This document shows positions 33,322-41,950 of a stretch of 64,000 nt of DNA, piece after piece. The translations under genes were made by a program, and so were the position numbers. Below the pieces are notes generated by a model that ran no database searches, was not told where the DNA came from, and was given only the letters and a program-made list of their open reading frames with translations. This stretch comes from Fulvimarina sp040239565 (GTDB lineage: Bacteria; Pseudomonadota; Alphaproteobacteria; Rhizobiales; Rhizobiaceae), in the NCBI RefSeq assembly GCF_040239565.1, contig NZ_JBEHWS010000006.1, positions 62,001 through 126,000 on the forward strand, written 5' to 3'. The number at the start of each line of letters is the position of its first letter. Within the stretch, counting starts at the first letter, position 1.

Positions 33322-33894
33322 GTGACGAAACCCATGCCTCTCGCACTGATCCCATTCCTGCTTCTCGTGGTGCCGATCGTGGAGATCGGCGTCTTCATCA
33401 CGGTGGGCCAGCTCATCGGTCTCTGGCCGACGATCGGCTGTATCATTCTGACGGCCGTGATCGGCTCCATGCTGCTCAGAAGCCAGGGGATATCGACGCT
33501 CAATCGGATTCGCTCCGAGATCGACGCCAAGCGCGTGCCGGGCAAGGATCTGGTGGCAGGCGTGATGATCGCGATCGCCGGCGTCCTTCTTCTGACCCCA
33601 GGCTTTGTCACCGACGCGCTCGGCTTCCTCCTGTTCGTGCCGCAAGTGCGCGACGGCGTCTGGTCGTTCCTGAAGAACCGCGTGGTTGTCGTCGGTTCGC
33701 AAGGTGCGGGACGGTTCGGCAACCGTAATCCGTATGCCGGTAAACCGAGAGAACCGATCGACGACGGAGAGCTTCACCGTCCCTCGACCCGGCCCGACGT
33801 GGTCGACCTTTCGGGCGACGAGTTCAAGCGCCGTCCAGATCCGTCTTCGCCGTGGAACGCGGACAAAGACGACAACAATCCGACGATCCACTGA
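33322..33894 (+). CDS. fxsA: FxsA-family inner-membrane protein
   Basis: The 190-residue protein has an FxsA domain: a first membrane helix with EIGVFITVGQLIGLWPTI, a second helix (IIL..AVIGSMLL), and a later pair with VMIAIAGVLLLTPGFVTDALG. In E. coli FxsA relieves exclusion of phage T7; its normal role is unknown. The polar C-terminal tail of about 60 residues is longer than in E. coli. GTG (33322) and ATG (33334) are both possible starts. It is divergent from the Tim44-like gene and upstream of secB. Confidence 0.9.
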   Translation: MTKPMPLALIPFLLLVVPIVEIGVFITVGQLIGLWPTIGCIILTAVIGSMLLRSQGISTLNRIRSEIDAKRVPGKDLVAGVMIAIAGVLLLTPGFVTDALGFLLFVPQVRDGVWSFLKNRVVVVGSQGAGRFGNRNPYAGKPREPIDDGELHRPSTRPDVVDLSGDEFKRRPDPSSPWNADKDDNNPTIH

Positions 33895-34116
33895 TAGCCG
33901 GGCTTTTCAGCGCGGCCCGCATGCACCGACTTTCCGTGCGTCAATCAACCGCGTGACAGCCTTGTCCGTTTCGGGCGTGCGTGTTAGCTCGCTTGCAACA
34001 CTCCCTGCCGCCCCGGTTTTCGAGGCTTCGCAGGCGACAGGATCAATCGACACGAACGGCACCGGGTCCCAGCAGTCAAAGAGCCTGCGTGCCTTAAATC
34101 ATTTCTGGGAGATATC

Positions 34117-34635
34117 ATGTCCAACACAACCGGCCAGACACCGAACGGCAACGGGGCGCAGACCGGCGAAGCTCAGCCGCAGCTCAACATCCTCACGCAG
34201 TTCGTGCGCGATCTTTCCTTCGAGAGCCCGCAGGCCCCCGCGGCTCTCAGGAACCGCGAGCAGGCACCTGGCATCAATATTGGCGTCAACGTGACAGCCA
34301 ATCAGATCGACGGTTCCCAGACCGACTTCGACGTTCGGCTCAAGCTCGATGCCAAGGCCGGCGAAGGTGAGCAGACCCTGTTCCACGCAGAACTCGAATA
34401 TGGCGGCGTCTTCCGCCTTCAGAACTTTAAGGAAGAGCATCGCGTGCCGATCCTCTTCATCGAGTGCCCGCGTCTGCTCTTCCCGTTCGCGCGCCAGATC
34501 ATCGCCGATGTCACGCGCAATGGAGGCTTCCCGCCGCTGATGATCGACCCGATCGATTTCGCACAGCTCTTCCAGCAGCGCGTCGCCGAAGAGCGCGCCC
34601 GCCAGCAGGTGCAGCAGCCCTCGCAGCCAAGCTGA
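34117..34635 (+). CDS. secB: Protein-export chaperone SecB
   Basis: The 172-residue protein contains the whole SecB domain (about residues 20-160): LNILTQFVRDLSFESPQAP, GVFRLQ, the ECPRLLFPFARQIIADVT segment and GGFPPLMIDPIDF. It forms a tetramer that keeps exported proteins unfolded and hands them to SecA. Gln-rich ends (N-terminal NTTGQTPNGNGAQ, C-terminal QQVQQPSQPS) are low-complexity. CTGGGAGA lies about 8 nt before the ATG. A strong terminator follows 37 nt after the stop. Confidence 0.97.
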   Translation: MSNTTGQTPNGNGAQTGEAQPQLNILTQFVRDLSFESPQAPAALRNREQAPGINIGVNVTANQIDGSQTDFDVRLKLDAKAGEGEQTLFHAELEYGGVFRLQNFKEEHRVPILFIECPRLLFPFARQIIADVTRNGGFPPLMIDPIDFAQLFQQRVAEERARQQVQQPSQPS

Positions 34636-34672
34636 GTCGGCGTCGCAAGCTAGAAGTAGCCTAGAAGACACG

Positions 34673-34705
34673 AAGCCGGAGCGGCCCAGCTGCTCCGGCT
34701 TTTCT
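34673..34705 (+). terminator. Intrinsic terminator after secB
   Basis: AAGCCGGAGC and GCTCCGGCTT form a 10-bp stem with a 9-nt loop, followed by TTTCTT. It lies 37 nt after the secB stop. Confidence 0.9.
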
Positions 34706-34896
34706 TATGCCGATTGTCCGGGCGACGAAGTCAGGATGACAGCAGCGTCATTCTCATTCCCCGTCAAGCCGTCCTAAACGGACACGGCAAAGATGTTCGG
34801 ATGTATGTCTCATTGCGGCTTTGCCTTCACAGTGGAATGCATCCTGATCGCGCTTCGAGAACCAGTTCGCCGAAAGCTGGCTGGCGCCAATTTGCG

Positions 34897-35454
34897 TTAT
34901 GAAGAAACCGCAAAGAACCTGAGCACCGTTTCGCCGATCCGGCGCTCGTCGGAGAGATCGAAGCTCGTCGGAACTTCGAACTCGCTCGTCGCGGCTTCCT
35001 CGACGACGCAAAGCGCGCCCGGTTTGAGCCAGCCGCCGTCGCGTGCAGAGATCAGTGCCTTTTCGCCGAGGCCTTTGCCGTAAGGCGGGTCGGCGAACAG
35101 GAGGTCGAAGGGTTCAAAGGTGCCGACGGCACCCAGCTTCGTCGCATCGCGCCGATAGATCTTGGTGCGGCCCTGCAAGCCGAACGTCTCGACGTTCTGG
35201 CGGATGAGGCCGCGCCCCTCGACGCCCTCTTCGATGAAAACGCAAAAGCGCGTACCGCGGGACAAGGCCTCGCAGCCGAGCGCGCCGGTGCCCGCGAAGA
35301 GATCGAGCACCCGGGCGCCGTCGAGGGTGACGCCCGGATGATGCGAGAGAATGTTGAACAGTGTCTCGCGCGTCCGGTCGGTCGTCGGGCGAATATCCTG
35401 CGTCGCAGGTACACTCAGCTTGCGGCCGCGGAACTCTCCGCCGACGATACGCAT
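34897..35454 (-). CDS. rsmD: 16S rRNA (guanine-966 N2)-methyltransferase RsmD
   Basis: The 185-residue enzyme begins MRIVGGEFRGRKL, has the SAM-binding VLDLFAGTGALGCEALSRG (about residues 48-66) and the catalytic DPPYGKG near residue 122. It methylates G966 of 16S rRNA using S-adenosylmethionine. Two adjacent starts exist: GTG at 35457 and ATG at 35454; I chose the ATG. The start is within 4 nt of the stop of the upstream pseudouridine synthase gene, so the two rRNA-modifying enzymes form one operon. Confidence 0.95.
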   Translation of the reverse strand: MRIVGGEFRGRKLSVPATQDIRPTTDRTRETLFNILSHHPGVTLDGARVLDLFAGTGALGCEALSRGTRFCVFIEEGVEGRGLIRQNVETFGLQGRTKIYRRDATKLGAVGTFEPFDLLFADPPYGKGLGEKALISARDGGWLKPGALCVVEEAATSEFEVPTSFDLSDERRIGETVLRFFAVSS

Positions 35455-35457
35455 CAC

Positions 35458-37323
35458 TCAGCTTTCGTTCGGACCGGACGGCTTGCGGCCTGTTCCGCGC
35501 GGACCGCCGGGCTTGCGCGGACCGCCAGGGCGACCCGGTTTGCCCTTGCCGGCGACCGAGGGCGGACGCGAGACGCGGCGCTTCGGATCGGCAAGCGCGC
35601 GCTTGCCGCCCTTGGCATCCGCGCCTTCAGATTTTGCAGGGCGTCCACCCGGATCGCGTTCGGGCTTGGAGCCCGGCGCCATCCAGACATTCGACATCCG
35701 GCGCCCTTGTGTTTCCGGCTTGCGCGTCGGACCATCCCGGTCGCCGAAGCCTTCGCGCCGATCGTCCTTATCGAAGCGTCCGCCGGGCTTGCGGTCCCGA
35801 TCTTCGCCGAACTTGCGCTTAGGCCCGTCGCCGCGTCGATTGTCCTTTTGATCTCTGCCAGGCTTGTCACCGAACTTGCCACGCGGCTTGGTATCGAGCC
35901 GGCCGAGCGCCTCTTCGCGCTTCTTCTCGCCGAAGGTCTTGCGGTCGACACGCCCGCCAGCCGAAACCCAATCGCTCTTCTTCGTTGGCCGCGCGTCCTG
36001 CCGTGCCTCGACTGGCGCGTTGGAGAATGGTTTGTTGATCGGCCCGTCGAAATCGACGCCAGCCTCTTCCACCAGACGATCGCCCAGCTGATCACGCAGG
36101 GTCCGGCCCTTGACCTCCCGCACCGAACCTTCGGCAAGATCGCCAAGCTGGAACGGGCCGTAGGAAAGCCGAATCAGCCGGTTCACTTCGAGGCCGAGCG
36201 CGCCGAGCACGTTCTTCACCTCCCGGTTCTTGCCTTCGCGGAGGCCGAGCGTGATCCAGACATTCGAGCCCTGCTCGCGATCGAGCGTCGCCTCGATCGC
36301 ACCATAGAAGACGCCATCCACTGAGATGCCGTCGCGCAGCTCATCGAGTCGCGCCTGGGTCACCGAACCATGGGCGCGCACCCGGTAGCGGCGCAGCCAG
36401 CCGGTAGAGGGCAATTCGAGGACGCGCGAGAGGCCGCCATCGTTGGTGAGCAGCAGGAGCCCCTCGGTGTTGATGTCGAGGCGGCCGATCGAAAGCACAC
36501 GCGGCATGTCTTCGGGCATCATGTCGAAGATCGTGCGGCGCCCTTCCGGGTCCTTGTTCGTCGTCACCGCGCCTGCCGGCTTGTGGAACAGCCAGAGCCG
36601 GGTGCGCTCGGCCTGGGGAAGCGGTGCCCCGTCGACCTCGATCCGGTCGCTCAGTTTCACGTCGAGCGCCGGCGTATCGATGATCTTCCCGTTCACCTTC
36701 ACCCGGCCGTCGACGATCATCGCCTCTGCATCTCGCCGCGAGGCGACACCGGCCCGGGCAAGCCGCCGCGCGATACGCATATCCGCCTGCTGGCCAGCGG
36801 CCGCTTCGTCCTCGACGGGACGTCGGTCGCGGCGCTGATCGTCGCGGCCCCGAGAGGGACCGCGATCGTCCCGCTTCTCGAAACGCTTGTTCGGGCGATC
36901 GCCAGAGCGTTCCGGCCGGTCGCCGCGCGGCTTGAACCCGCGATCGAGACGCTCACCGCCTTCCTCGCGAGGCGGCCGGTCGCCGGATGGGCGCCGTCGC
37001 TCGAAACCACCCTTCCGCTCGCCGCCAGCATCGCGGCCTTCGCCGCGCTTCTGCCAGTCGCGGTTTTCGCCGCGGGGTTTCTCACCGGCAGGCTTGGGTC
37101 GGAAAGAGCGTTCGCCCGAATTGGTCGAGGCATCGGCGCTGCGCGTGCCGTAGCTCTTCGGCGTGCGAGGGGCCTCGCCGTCGCGTGCTCCTCCATGAGA
37201 CTTCATGCCTCGGCTTTTGGGGACGAACGGCTTCTTGCCGCCTTCGGTCTTGCCGCGTTTGAAACCGCCACCAGCCGGCCGGCCGCCTTTACCGCCGCGC
37301 TTGTCCTGATCGTCGTCGCTCAT
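35458..37323 (-). CDS. rluB: Large pseudouridine synthase, RluB family, with low-complexity basic tails
   Basis: The 621-residue protein is more than twice the length of E. coli RluB. The conserved core is about residues 180-430: an S4 RNA-binding domain (MRIARRLARAGVASRRDAEA) and the synthase domain with GRLDINTEGLLLLTNDG, whose Asp (near residue 280) is catalytic. It should convert U2605 of 23S rRNA to pseudouridine. The first 175 and last 190 residues are rich in Arg, Lys, Gly, Asp and Pro, with repeated RKPG/GDRP-like units, likely disordered and RNA-binding. Such tails are usual in Rhizobiales homologues. rsmD follows directly. Confidence 0.92.
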   Translation of the reverse strand: MSDDDQDKRGGKGGRPAGGGFKRGKTEGGKKPFVPKSRGMKSHGGARDGEAPRTPKSYGTRSADASTNSGERSFRPKPAGEKPRGENRDWQKRGEGRDAGGERKGGFERRRPSGDRPPREEGGERLDRGFKPRGDRPERSGDRPNKRFEKRDDRGPSRGRDDQRRDRRPVEDEAAAGQQADMRIARRLARAGVASRRDAEAMIVDGRVKVNGKIIDTPALDVKLSDRIEVDGAPLPQAERTRLWLFHKPAGAVTTNKDPEGRRTIFDMMPEDMPRVLSIGRLDINTEGLLLLTNDGGLSRVLELPSTGWLRRYRVRAHGSVTQARLDELRDGISVDGVFYGAIEATLDREQGSNVWITLGLREGKNREVKNVLGALGLEVNRLIRLSYGPFQLGDLAEGSVREVKGRTLRDQLGDRLVEEAGVDFDGPINKPFSNAPVEARQDARPTKKSDWVSAGGRVDRKTFGEKKREEALGRLDTKPRGKFGDKPGRDQKDNRRGDGPKRKFGEDRDRKPGGRFDKDDRREGFGDRDGPTRKPETQGRRMSNVWMAPGSKPERDPGGRPAKSEGADAKGGKRALADPKRRVSRPPSVAGKGKPGRPGGPRKPGGPRGTGRKPSGPNES

Positions 37324-37502
37324 GTCGTCTTGTCCTGCGGGCCGTCGGCCTCATAAAAGCGCGTGCCCATACGTGGGGCACGCCGGCGGGCCGCCCAAAT
37401 CCGTTTCAGCGCATCTCTGGCGCTTGCCTGCCGTGCGCTCTATCAGTTCGCGTGACGCTTGGCGAGAGACGACGCAAGGCAAGAAAAGGACCGCGCTGCC
37501 GC

Positions 37503-37949
37503 ATGACACGGCGTTTCATGGACGAAGCCCTCAAAGAGGCCCGGCGCGCAGGGGAGCGCGGCGAGGTTCCCGTCGGAGCGGTGGTCATCCGAAACGGCGC
37601 AATCATCGCGACGGCCGGCAACGAGACCCGCGCCGGCAACGATCCGACGGCCCATGCGGAAGTCCTCGCCATCCGCCGCGCCTGTCTGGCACTCGGAACC
37701 GAGCGGCTCACCGATTGCGATCTCTACGTCACGCTCGAACCTTGCGCCATGTGCGCGGGCGCGATGTCCTTTGCCCGAATCCGCCGACTCTACTTCGGCG
37801 CATCCGACGAGAAGGGTGGAGCCGTCGAAAATGGTGGCCGCTTCTTTTCGCAACCGACCTGCCATCATGCGCCTGAGGTTTATTCCGGCCTCTCGGAAAC
37901 CGCGAGCGCGGACCTTCTGAAGCGGTTTTTCGCTGAAAAACGATCCTGA
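37503..37949 (+). CDS. tadA: tRNA-specific adenosine deaminase TadA
   Basis: The 148-residue enzyme has zinc and catalytic motifs TAHAEVLAIR (His and proton-shuttling Glu) and PCAMCAGA (two zinc cysteines). It deaminates A34 to inosine in tRNA-Arg(ACG). The open frame extends 17 codons upstream, but MTRRFMDEALKEARRAGERG is the normal N-terminus; the ATG at 37518 is a second option. It is divergent from the pseudouridine synthase gene. The name is shared with, but unrelated to, the Tad pilus ATPase. Confidence 0.94.
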   Translation: MTRRFMDEALKEARRAGERGEVPVGAVVIRNGAIIATAGNETRAGNDPTAHAEVLAIRRACLALGTERLTDCDLYVTLEPCAMCAGAMSFARIRRLYFGASDEKGGAVENGGRFFSQPTCHHAPEVYSGLSETASADLLKRFFAEKRS

Positions 37950-38157
37950 CGGGCGGTTTCGGCACCGATCGACGCGGCTCGATCGGGCGCCAACCCCATG
38001 TGCCACTTCGTGAAAACCCTTGAAAACGTCAGCTTTGCGCAGGGCTTGGCCGATAACTTCTCGTCAACCTTCTCGTGCTTTCGGGCACCTGAAGACGCCC
38101 CTTCAACCTTCTCCCGGTCCATGACGGCCCGGAAACCAAGCGGAAACAGACGAAAGA

Positions 38158-38943
38158 ATGTCCGAGAGCCAGACCGACAAGCGGCCGATCCGATTGAAAG
38201 GGAGATCCTTTCTGGCGATCCAGCTATCGCCCGAACTGCCCTTCGACAACTGGCTCGCCCGGCTGGACGATCTTGCCAGACGCTCCACCGGCTTTTTTCT
38301 CGGCCGTCCTATCGTCCTCGATGTCGAGGGTCTCGACATCACCCAGGAGCAGCTGAAGGATCTCATCGGCGAACTCGGCGAACGCTCGGTCCGCATCATG
38401 GGCATCGAAGGCGCCAAGCCCTCCATCCTCGGCTTTGGCATGCCGCCAGCGATGAAGGGCGGACGCCCGGCCGGCGACGTCGAACCGCCGAAGGACGGCG
38501 AGGACGAGCCCGCCGCCAAGCCCAACCCGCTTCATTCCAAGGCGGCCGATACGGCGGCTGTTGCCGAGAAGGCAAAGCCGGCTCCGGCCACCGTGGTCGC
38601 CGCCGAGGCATCGCAGCTTCCTTCCATGGTTATCGACCGTCCGGTCCGCTCCGGCCAGTCGATCATCTTCCCGGAAGGCGACGTCACCGTCGTCGGTTCG
38701 GTTTCGTCGGGCGCCGAGATCGTCGCCGGCGGTTCGATCCACATCTACGGCACGCTTCGGGGCCGTGCGTTGGCGGGATCCGTGGGCAATTCCAATGCCC
38801 GCATCTTCTGCTCGAAACTCGAAGCGGAACTCGTGGCGATCGACGGGCTCTACAAGATGCCCGACGATCTCGATGCCGGGCTCGTCGGCCAGGCGGTCAC
38901 AATCTGGCTCGATGGCGAAACCATCCGCGCCGACAAAATCTAA
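38158..38943 (+). CDS. minC: Septum-site determining protein MinC
   Basis: The 261-residue protein has the N-terminal FtsZ-inhibiting domain (about residues 10-105, ending ILGFGMPP). An Ala/Lys/Pro linker (about 106-155) follows, then the C-terminal beta-helix domain with RSGQSIIFPEGDVTVVGSVS and GSIHIYGTLRGRALAG, which binds MinD. It blocks Z-ring formation at the cell poles. The first gene of minCDE, with minD 42 nt downstream. 208 bp separate it from tadA and should hold the operon promoter, which I could not identify. Confidence 0.96.
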   Translation: MSESQTDKRPIRLKGRSFLAIQLSPELPFDNWLARLDDLARRSTGFFLGRPIVLDVEGLDITQEQLKDLIGELGERSVRIMGIEGAKPSILGFGMPPAMKGGRPAGDVEPPKDGEDEPAAKPNPLHSKAADTAAVAEKAKPAPATVVAAEASQLPSMVIDRPVRSGQSIIFPEGDVTVVGSVSSGAEIVAGGSIHIYGTLRGRALAGSVGNSNARIFCSKLEAELVAIDGLYKMPDDLDAGLVGQAVTIWLDGETIRADKI

Positions 38944-38985
38944 GACCATCCCGGCCGAGGAGCCGTGGAACAGGAGAGACTGAAT

Positions 38986-39801
38986 ATGGCAAAGACGATC
39001 GTTGTGACATCGGGCAAGGGAGGCGTCGGCAAGACGACGTCGACCGCGGCGCTCGGCGCGGCGCTTGCCCAGCGTGGCGAGAAGGTGGCCGTCGTCGATT
39101 TTGACGTCGGACTGCGCAATCTCGATCTCGTCATGGGCGCAGAGCGCCGGGTCGTGTTCGACCTGATCAACGTGGTCCAGGGCGATGCGAAGCTGCCGCA
39201 GGCGCTGATCCGCGACAAGCGTTGCGAGACGCTCTTCCTGCTGCCGGCCTCGCAGACCCGCGACAAGGACAACCTCACCGCCGAAGGCGTCGAGAAGGTG
39301 ATGGACGAACTCCGCAAGGATTTCGACTGGATCGTCTGTGATAGCCCCGCCGGCATCGAGCGCGGCGCGACGCTGGCCATGCGCCATGCGGATATCGCCG
39401 TCGTCGTCACCAATCCGGAAGTCTCGTCGGTGCGCGATTCCGATCGCATCATCGGCCTTCTCGATTCCAAGACGGCGAAGGCAGAGATCGGCGAGCGGAT
39501 CGAGAAGCATCTCCTTCTCACCCGCTACGACCCGAACCGGGCCGATCGCGGCGACATGCTGAAGGTCGAGGACGTTCTGGAAATCCTCTCGATCCCGCTC
39601 CTCGGCATCATCCCGGAGAGCCTCGAAGTTCTGCGCGCTTCCAATCTCGGAACGCCTGTAACGATGTCGGACAACAACTCCGCACCCTCGATCGCCTATT
39701 CGAACGCGGCCCGTCGCCTTTGCGGCGAAGACGTGCCGATGTCGATCCCGGGCGAGAAGCGGGGCCTCTTCGGCAAGTTCTTCGGCCGGAGGGCCGCATG
39801 A
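38986..39801 (+). CDS. minD: Septum-site determining ATPase MinD
   Basis: The 271-residue ATPase has the deviant Walker A GKGGVGKTT (residues 10-18, with the signature lysine at 11), VVDFDVGLRNLD, and DSPAGIERGA. The C-terminal amphipathic helix KRGLFGKFFGRR binds the membrane. MinD dimerises on the membrane with ATP and recruits MinC and MinE. The ATG at 38986 has AGGAGA about 8 nt upstream; an upstream start seven codons earlier is less likely. The stop overlaps the minE start (ATGA). Confidence 0.97.
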   Translation: MAKTIVVTSGKGGVGKTTSTAALGAALAQRGEKVAVVDFDVGLRNLDLVMGAERRVVFDLINVVQGDAKLPQALIRDKRCETLFLLPASQTRDKDNLTAEGVEKVMDELRKDFDWIVCDSPAGIERGATLAMRHADIAVVVTNPEVSSVRDSDRIIGLLDSKTAKAEIGERIEKHLLLTRYDPNRADRGDMLKVEDVLEILSIPLLGIIPESLEVLRASNLGTPVTMSDNNSAPSIAYSNAARRLCGEDVPMSIPGEKRGLFGKFFGRRAA

Positions 39802-40064
39802 GCCTCTTCGGTTTCTTCCAGAAGCGCACGAGTGCGCCAGCCGCGCGCGAAAGGCTGCAGATCCTGCTCGCGCACGAGAGGACGAACGGTGAGCATTCCG
39901 ATCTCGTCAATCTCCTTCGCGAGGAGATCATCCAGGTGATCGCCAAGCATGTGAGCGTCGACGGCGAGAAGGTCGCCGTCAAGATGGACAAGGGCGACCA
40001 ATACTCGACCCTCGAGGTCGATATCGAACTCCCGGCCCATCTGGAACGCAAAAAGGCGGCTTAA
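39798..40064 (+). CDS. minE: Cell division topological specificity factor MinE
   Basis: The 88-residue protein begins with the membrane-targeting MSLFGFFQ, has the MinD-stimulating segment ARERLQILLAHERT (residues 19-32) and the C-terminal dimer domain with IIQVIAKHVSVD. It releases MinD from the membrane and drives the oscillation. The ATG overlaps the minD stop by four bases. The stop codon lies inside the terminator stem that ends the operon. Confidence 0.97.
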   Translation: MSLFGFFQKRTSAPAARERLQILLAHERTNGEHSDLVNLLREEIIQVIAKHVSVDGEKVAVKMDKGDQYSTLEVDIELPAHLERKKAA

Positions 40065-40076
40065 CAGCCGCCTTTT
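40051..40076 (+). terminator. Terminator overlapping the minE stop codon
   Basis: AAAAGGCGGCT and AGCCGCCTTTT are perfect 11-nt arms around TAAC, so the TAA stop lies in the loop and the last codons form the 5' arm. The AT pairs at the base supply the T-run. Confidence 0.85.
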
Positions 40077-40147
40077 GGCATTAAGGGCCAGAACGCTTTG
40101 ATTAGACCCAAAGTCATTCAGAACGCTCGGTGGCTTTGTTTTCAGAC

Positions 40148-40173
40148 AGCTTCGCATGCGCCGAAGCTTTTTT
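40148..40173 (+). terminator. Second intrinsic terminator downstream of minE
   Basis: AGCTTCG, a 7-nt loop and CGAAGCT followed by TTTTT. It lies 72 nt after the first terminator, either as a back-up or as the end of a short unidentified transcript. Confidence 0.65.
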
Positions 40174-40297
40174 GTCTTCGTTGAATTTGCGCCCCTGAAC
40201 GAGACGGATCACTGAACCGCTCTTCAAGACAGGCCTCAACCCCTTTTCGGTTCACCCGGTCGAGAGTGAAAAATTTCACCTGTGCTTCGTAGGAACG

Positions 40298-40327
40298 CCT
40301 TGGGCGAGGTGTGACAATCGCCCAAGG
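40298..40327. terminator. Hairpin downstream of putP
   Basis: CCTTGGGCGA and TCGCCCAAGG form a perfect 10-bp stem with a 10-nt loop, about 30 nt beyond the end of putP. TTT follows on the plus strand only, so on the putP strand it would be a weak or Rho-assisted terminator. Confidence 0.5.
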
Positions 40328-40357
40328 TTTCGGTCGTACCCCTTTATCCGGCGCGGC

Positions 40358-41863
40358 TCACTCGGCCGCCTGAGCGCTGCCATGCGGACGGAACTCGACG
40401 CTCGTCTCCGTCGCCTTCGATACGACGACGATCGCGATCAGGGCGAAGAGGAAGCCCGGAATGATCTCGTAGATGCCGGGACCGCCGAGGAAGCTCGAAT
40501 TCCAGCCGAGCGCGATCCAGACGATGACGGTCACCGCGCCTGTAACCAGGCCTGCGACCGCGCCGGCACCGGACATGGCAGGCCAGGTGAGCGCGAGGAT
40601 GATCAGCGGGCCGAAGGCGGCGCCGAACCCGGCCCAGGCGTTGGAGACTAGACCGAGCACTTCCGAATTCGGATCGCTCGCGATGAAGGCGGCGACCACC
40701 GCGACCAGCACCACACACAGGCGGCCGACATTCACCATCTCCGTCTCACCGGCCTCTTTCCTGAGGAATAGCCGGTAGAAATCCTCCGTCAGCGAAGAAG
40801 AGGCGACAAGGAGCTGCGAGGAGATCGTGCTCATGATCGCAGCCAGCAGCGCGGCGAGCAGGAACCCGGTGATGAGCGGATGGAAGAGAAGTTCGGCAAG
40901 CACGATGAAGATCGTCTCCGAATCTTCGACATCGAGGCCGTTGCGCTGGGCATAGGCCCGGCCGAAGACGCCGACGCCGAGGGCGCCGATCAGCGAGACC
41001 GCCATCCAGCTCATGCCGATATTGCGGGCCGCCGGCACGTCCTTCACCGAGCGCACGGCCATGAAACGCACGATGATATGCGGCTGGCCGAAATAGCCGA
41101 GTCCCCAGGTGACCGCCGACAGGAAGCCGAAGAAGGTCAGTCCGTTGAAGAGCGAAAGGAAATCCGGGTCGACCTCGGAAAGTGTCTCGGAGGCACCGCC
41201 GAAACCGCTGCCTTCACCGGAATAAAGGACTACCAGAGGCATGATGATGAGGGCGAGCATCATGATGCAGCCCTGCACGAAGTCGGTGAGCGACACCGCG
41301 AGGAAGCCACCGACCACCGTATAGGCGAGGACGATGGCAAGCGTCAGCCAGATGCCGACCGAGTAGTCGCTCATGCCGCCGATATTGATGAATTCACCGA
41401 ACGCGCTCTCGAACAGTTTGCCGCCGGCAACAAGGCCCGAGGCCGTGTAAACCGAGAAGAAGACCACGATGATGACGGCCGAAATCGTCCTGAGCGCCGT
41501 CGCCTTGGTCGGAAAGCGCTTGCCGAGAAAGGCAGGGATCGTCAGCGAATTGTCGTAGCGCTCTGTCTGTTCGCGCAGGCGCGGAGCGACGATGAGCCAG
41601 TTGAAGAATGCACCGACGAAGAGGCCGATGCCGATCCAGGCCTCTACCAGACCCGACGCGAAAAGCGCACCCGGAAGCCCAAGAAGCAGCCAGCCAGACA
41701 TATCCGAAGCGCCAGCCGAGAGGGCCGCCACCGAGGGACTGAGTTGCCGTCCCCCCAACATGTATTCTTCCGAACTCGACGTCGATTTTCGCCAGGCATA
41801 GAAGCCGATGCCGAGCATCAGAATGAAGTAGGCTGCTAGACTGATCCAGACGCCGATTTGCAT
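40358..41863 (-). CDS. putP: Sodium/proline symporter PutP
   Basis: The 501-residue protein is a sodium:solute symporter with about 13 hydrophobic segments. It begins near WISLAAYFILMLGIGFYAWR and has the PutP-type GASDMSGWLLLGLPGA segment (near residue 55), the region that binds sodium and proline. GLGYFGQPHIIVRFMA (near residue 255) is also conserved. It imports proline with Na+ for use as nutrient or osmoprotectant. No putA lies nearby. It follows glcF by 87 nt on the same strand, so read-through from the glc genes is possible. Confidence 0.93.
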   Translation of the reverse strand: MQIGVWISLAAYFILMLGIGFYAWRKSTSSSEEYMLGGRQLSPSVAALSAGASDMSGWLLLGLPGALFASGLVEAWIGIGLFVGAFFNWLIVAPRLREQTERYDNSLTIPAFLGKRFPTKATALRTISAVIIVVFFSVYTASGLVAGGKLFESAFGEFINIGGMSDYSVGIWLTLAIVLAYTVVGGFLAVSLTDFVQGCIMMLALIIMPLVVLYSGEGSGFGGASETLSEVDPDFLSLFNGLTFFGFLSAVTWGLGYFGQPHIIVRFMAVRSVKDVPAARNIGMSWMAVSLIGALGVGVFGRAYAQRNGLDVEDSETIFIVLAELLFHPLITGFLLAALLAAIMSTISSQLLVASSSLTEDFYRLFLRKEAGETEMVNVGRLCVVLVAVVAAFIASDPNSEVLGLVSNAWAGFGAAFGPLIILALTWPAMSGAGAVAGLVTGAVTVIVWIALGWNSSFLGGPGIYEIIPGFLFALIAIVVVSKATETSVEFRPHGSAQAAE

Positions 41864-41950
41864 GGTTCGCTGCTCCGTCGTTTCGATCGATCGTTTGGCA
41901 GCTAGCGGGTTTCACGGATGCGTCAACACGATGTTGCCATCGGTATGACG

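Noticed and set aside
35338..36324. 328-codon plus-strand open frame opposite rsmD and the pseudouridine synthase
   Set aside because: Ala/Arg-rich antisense of two clear genes, no motif.
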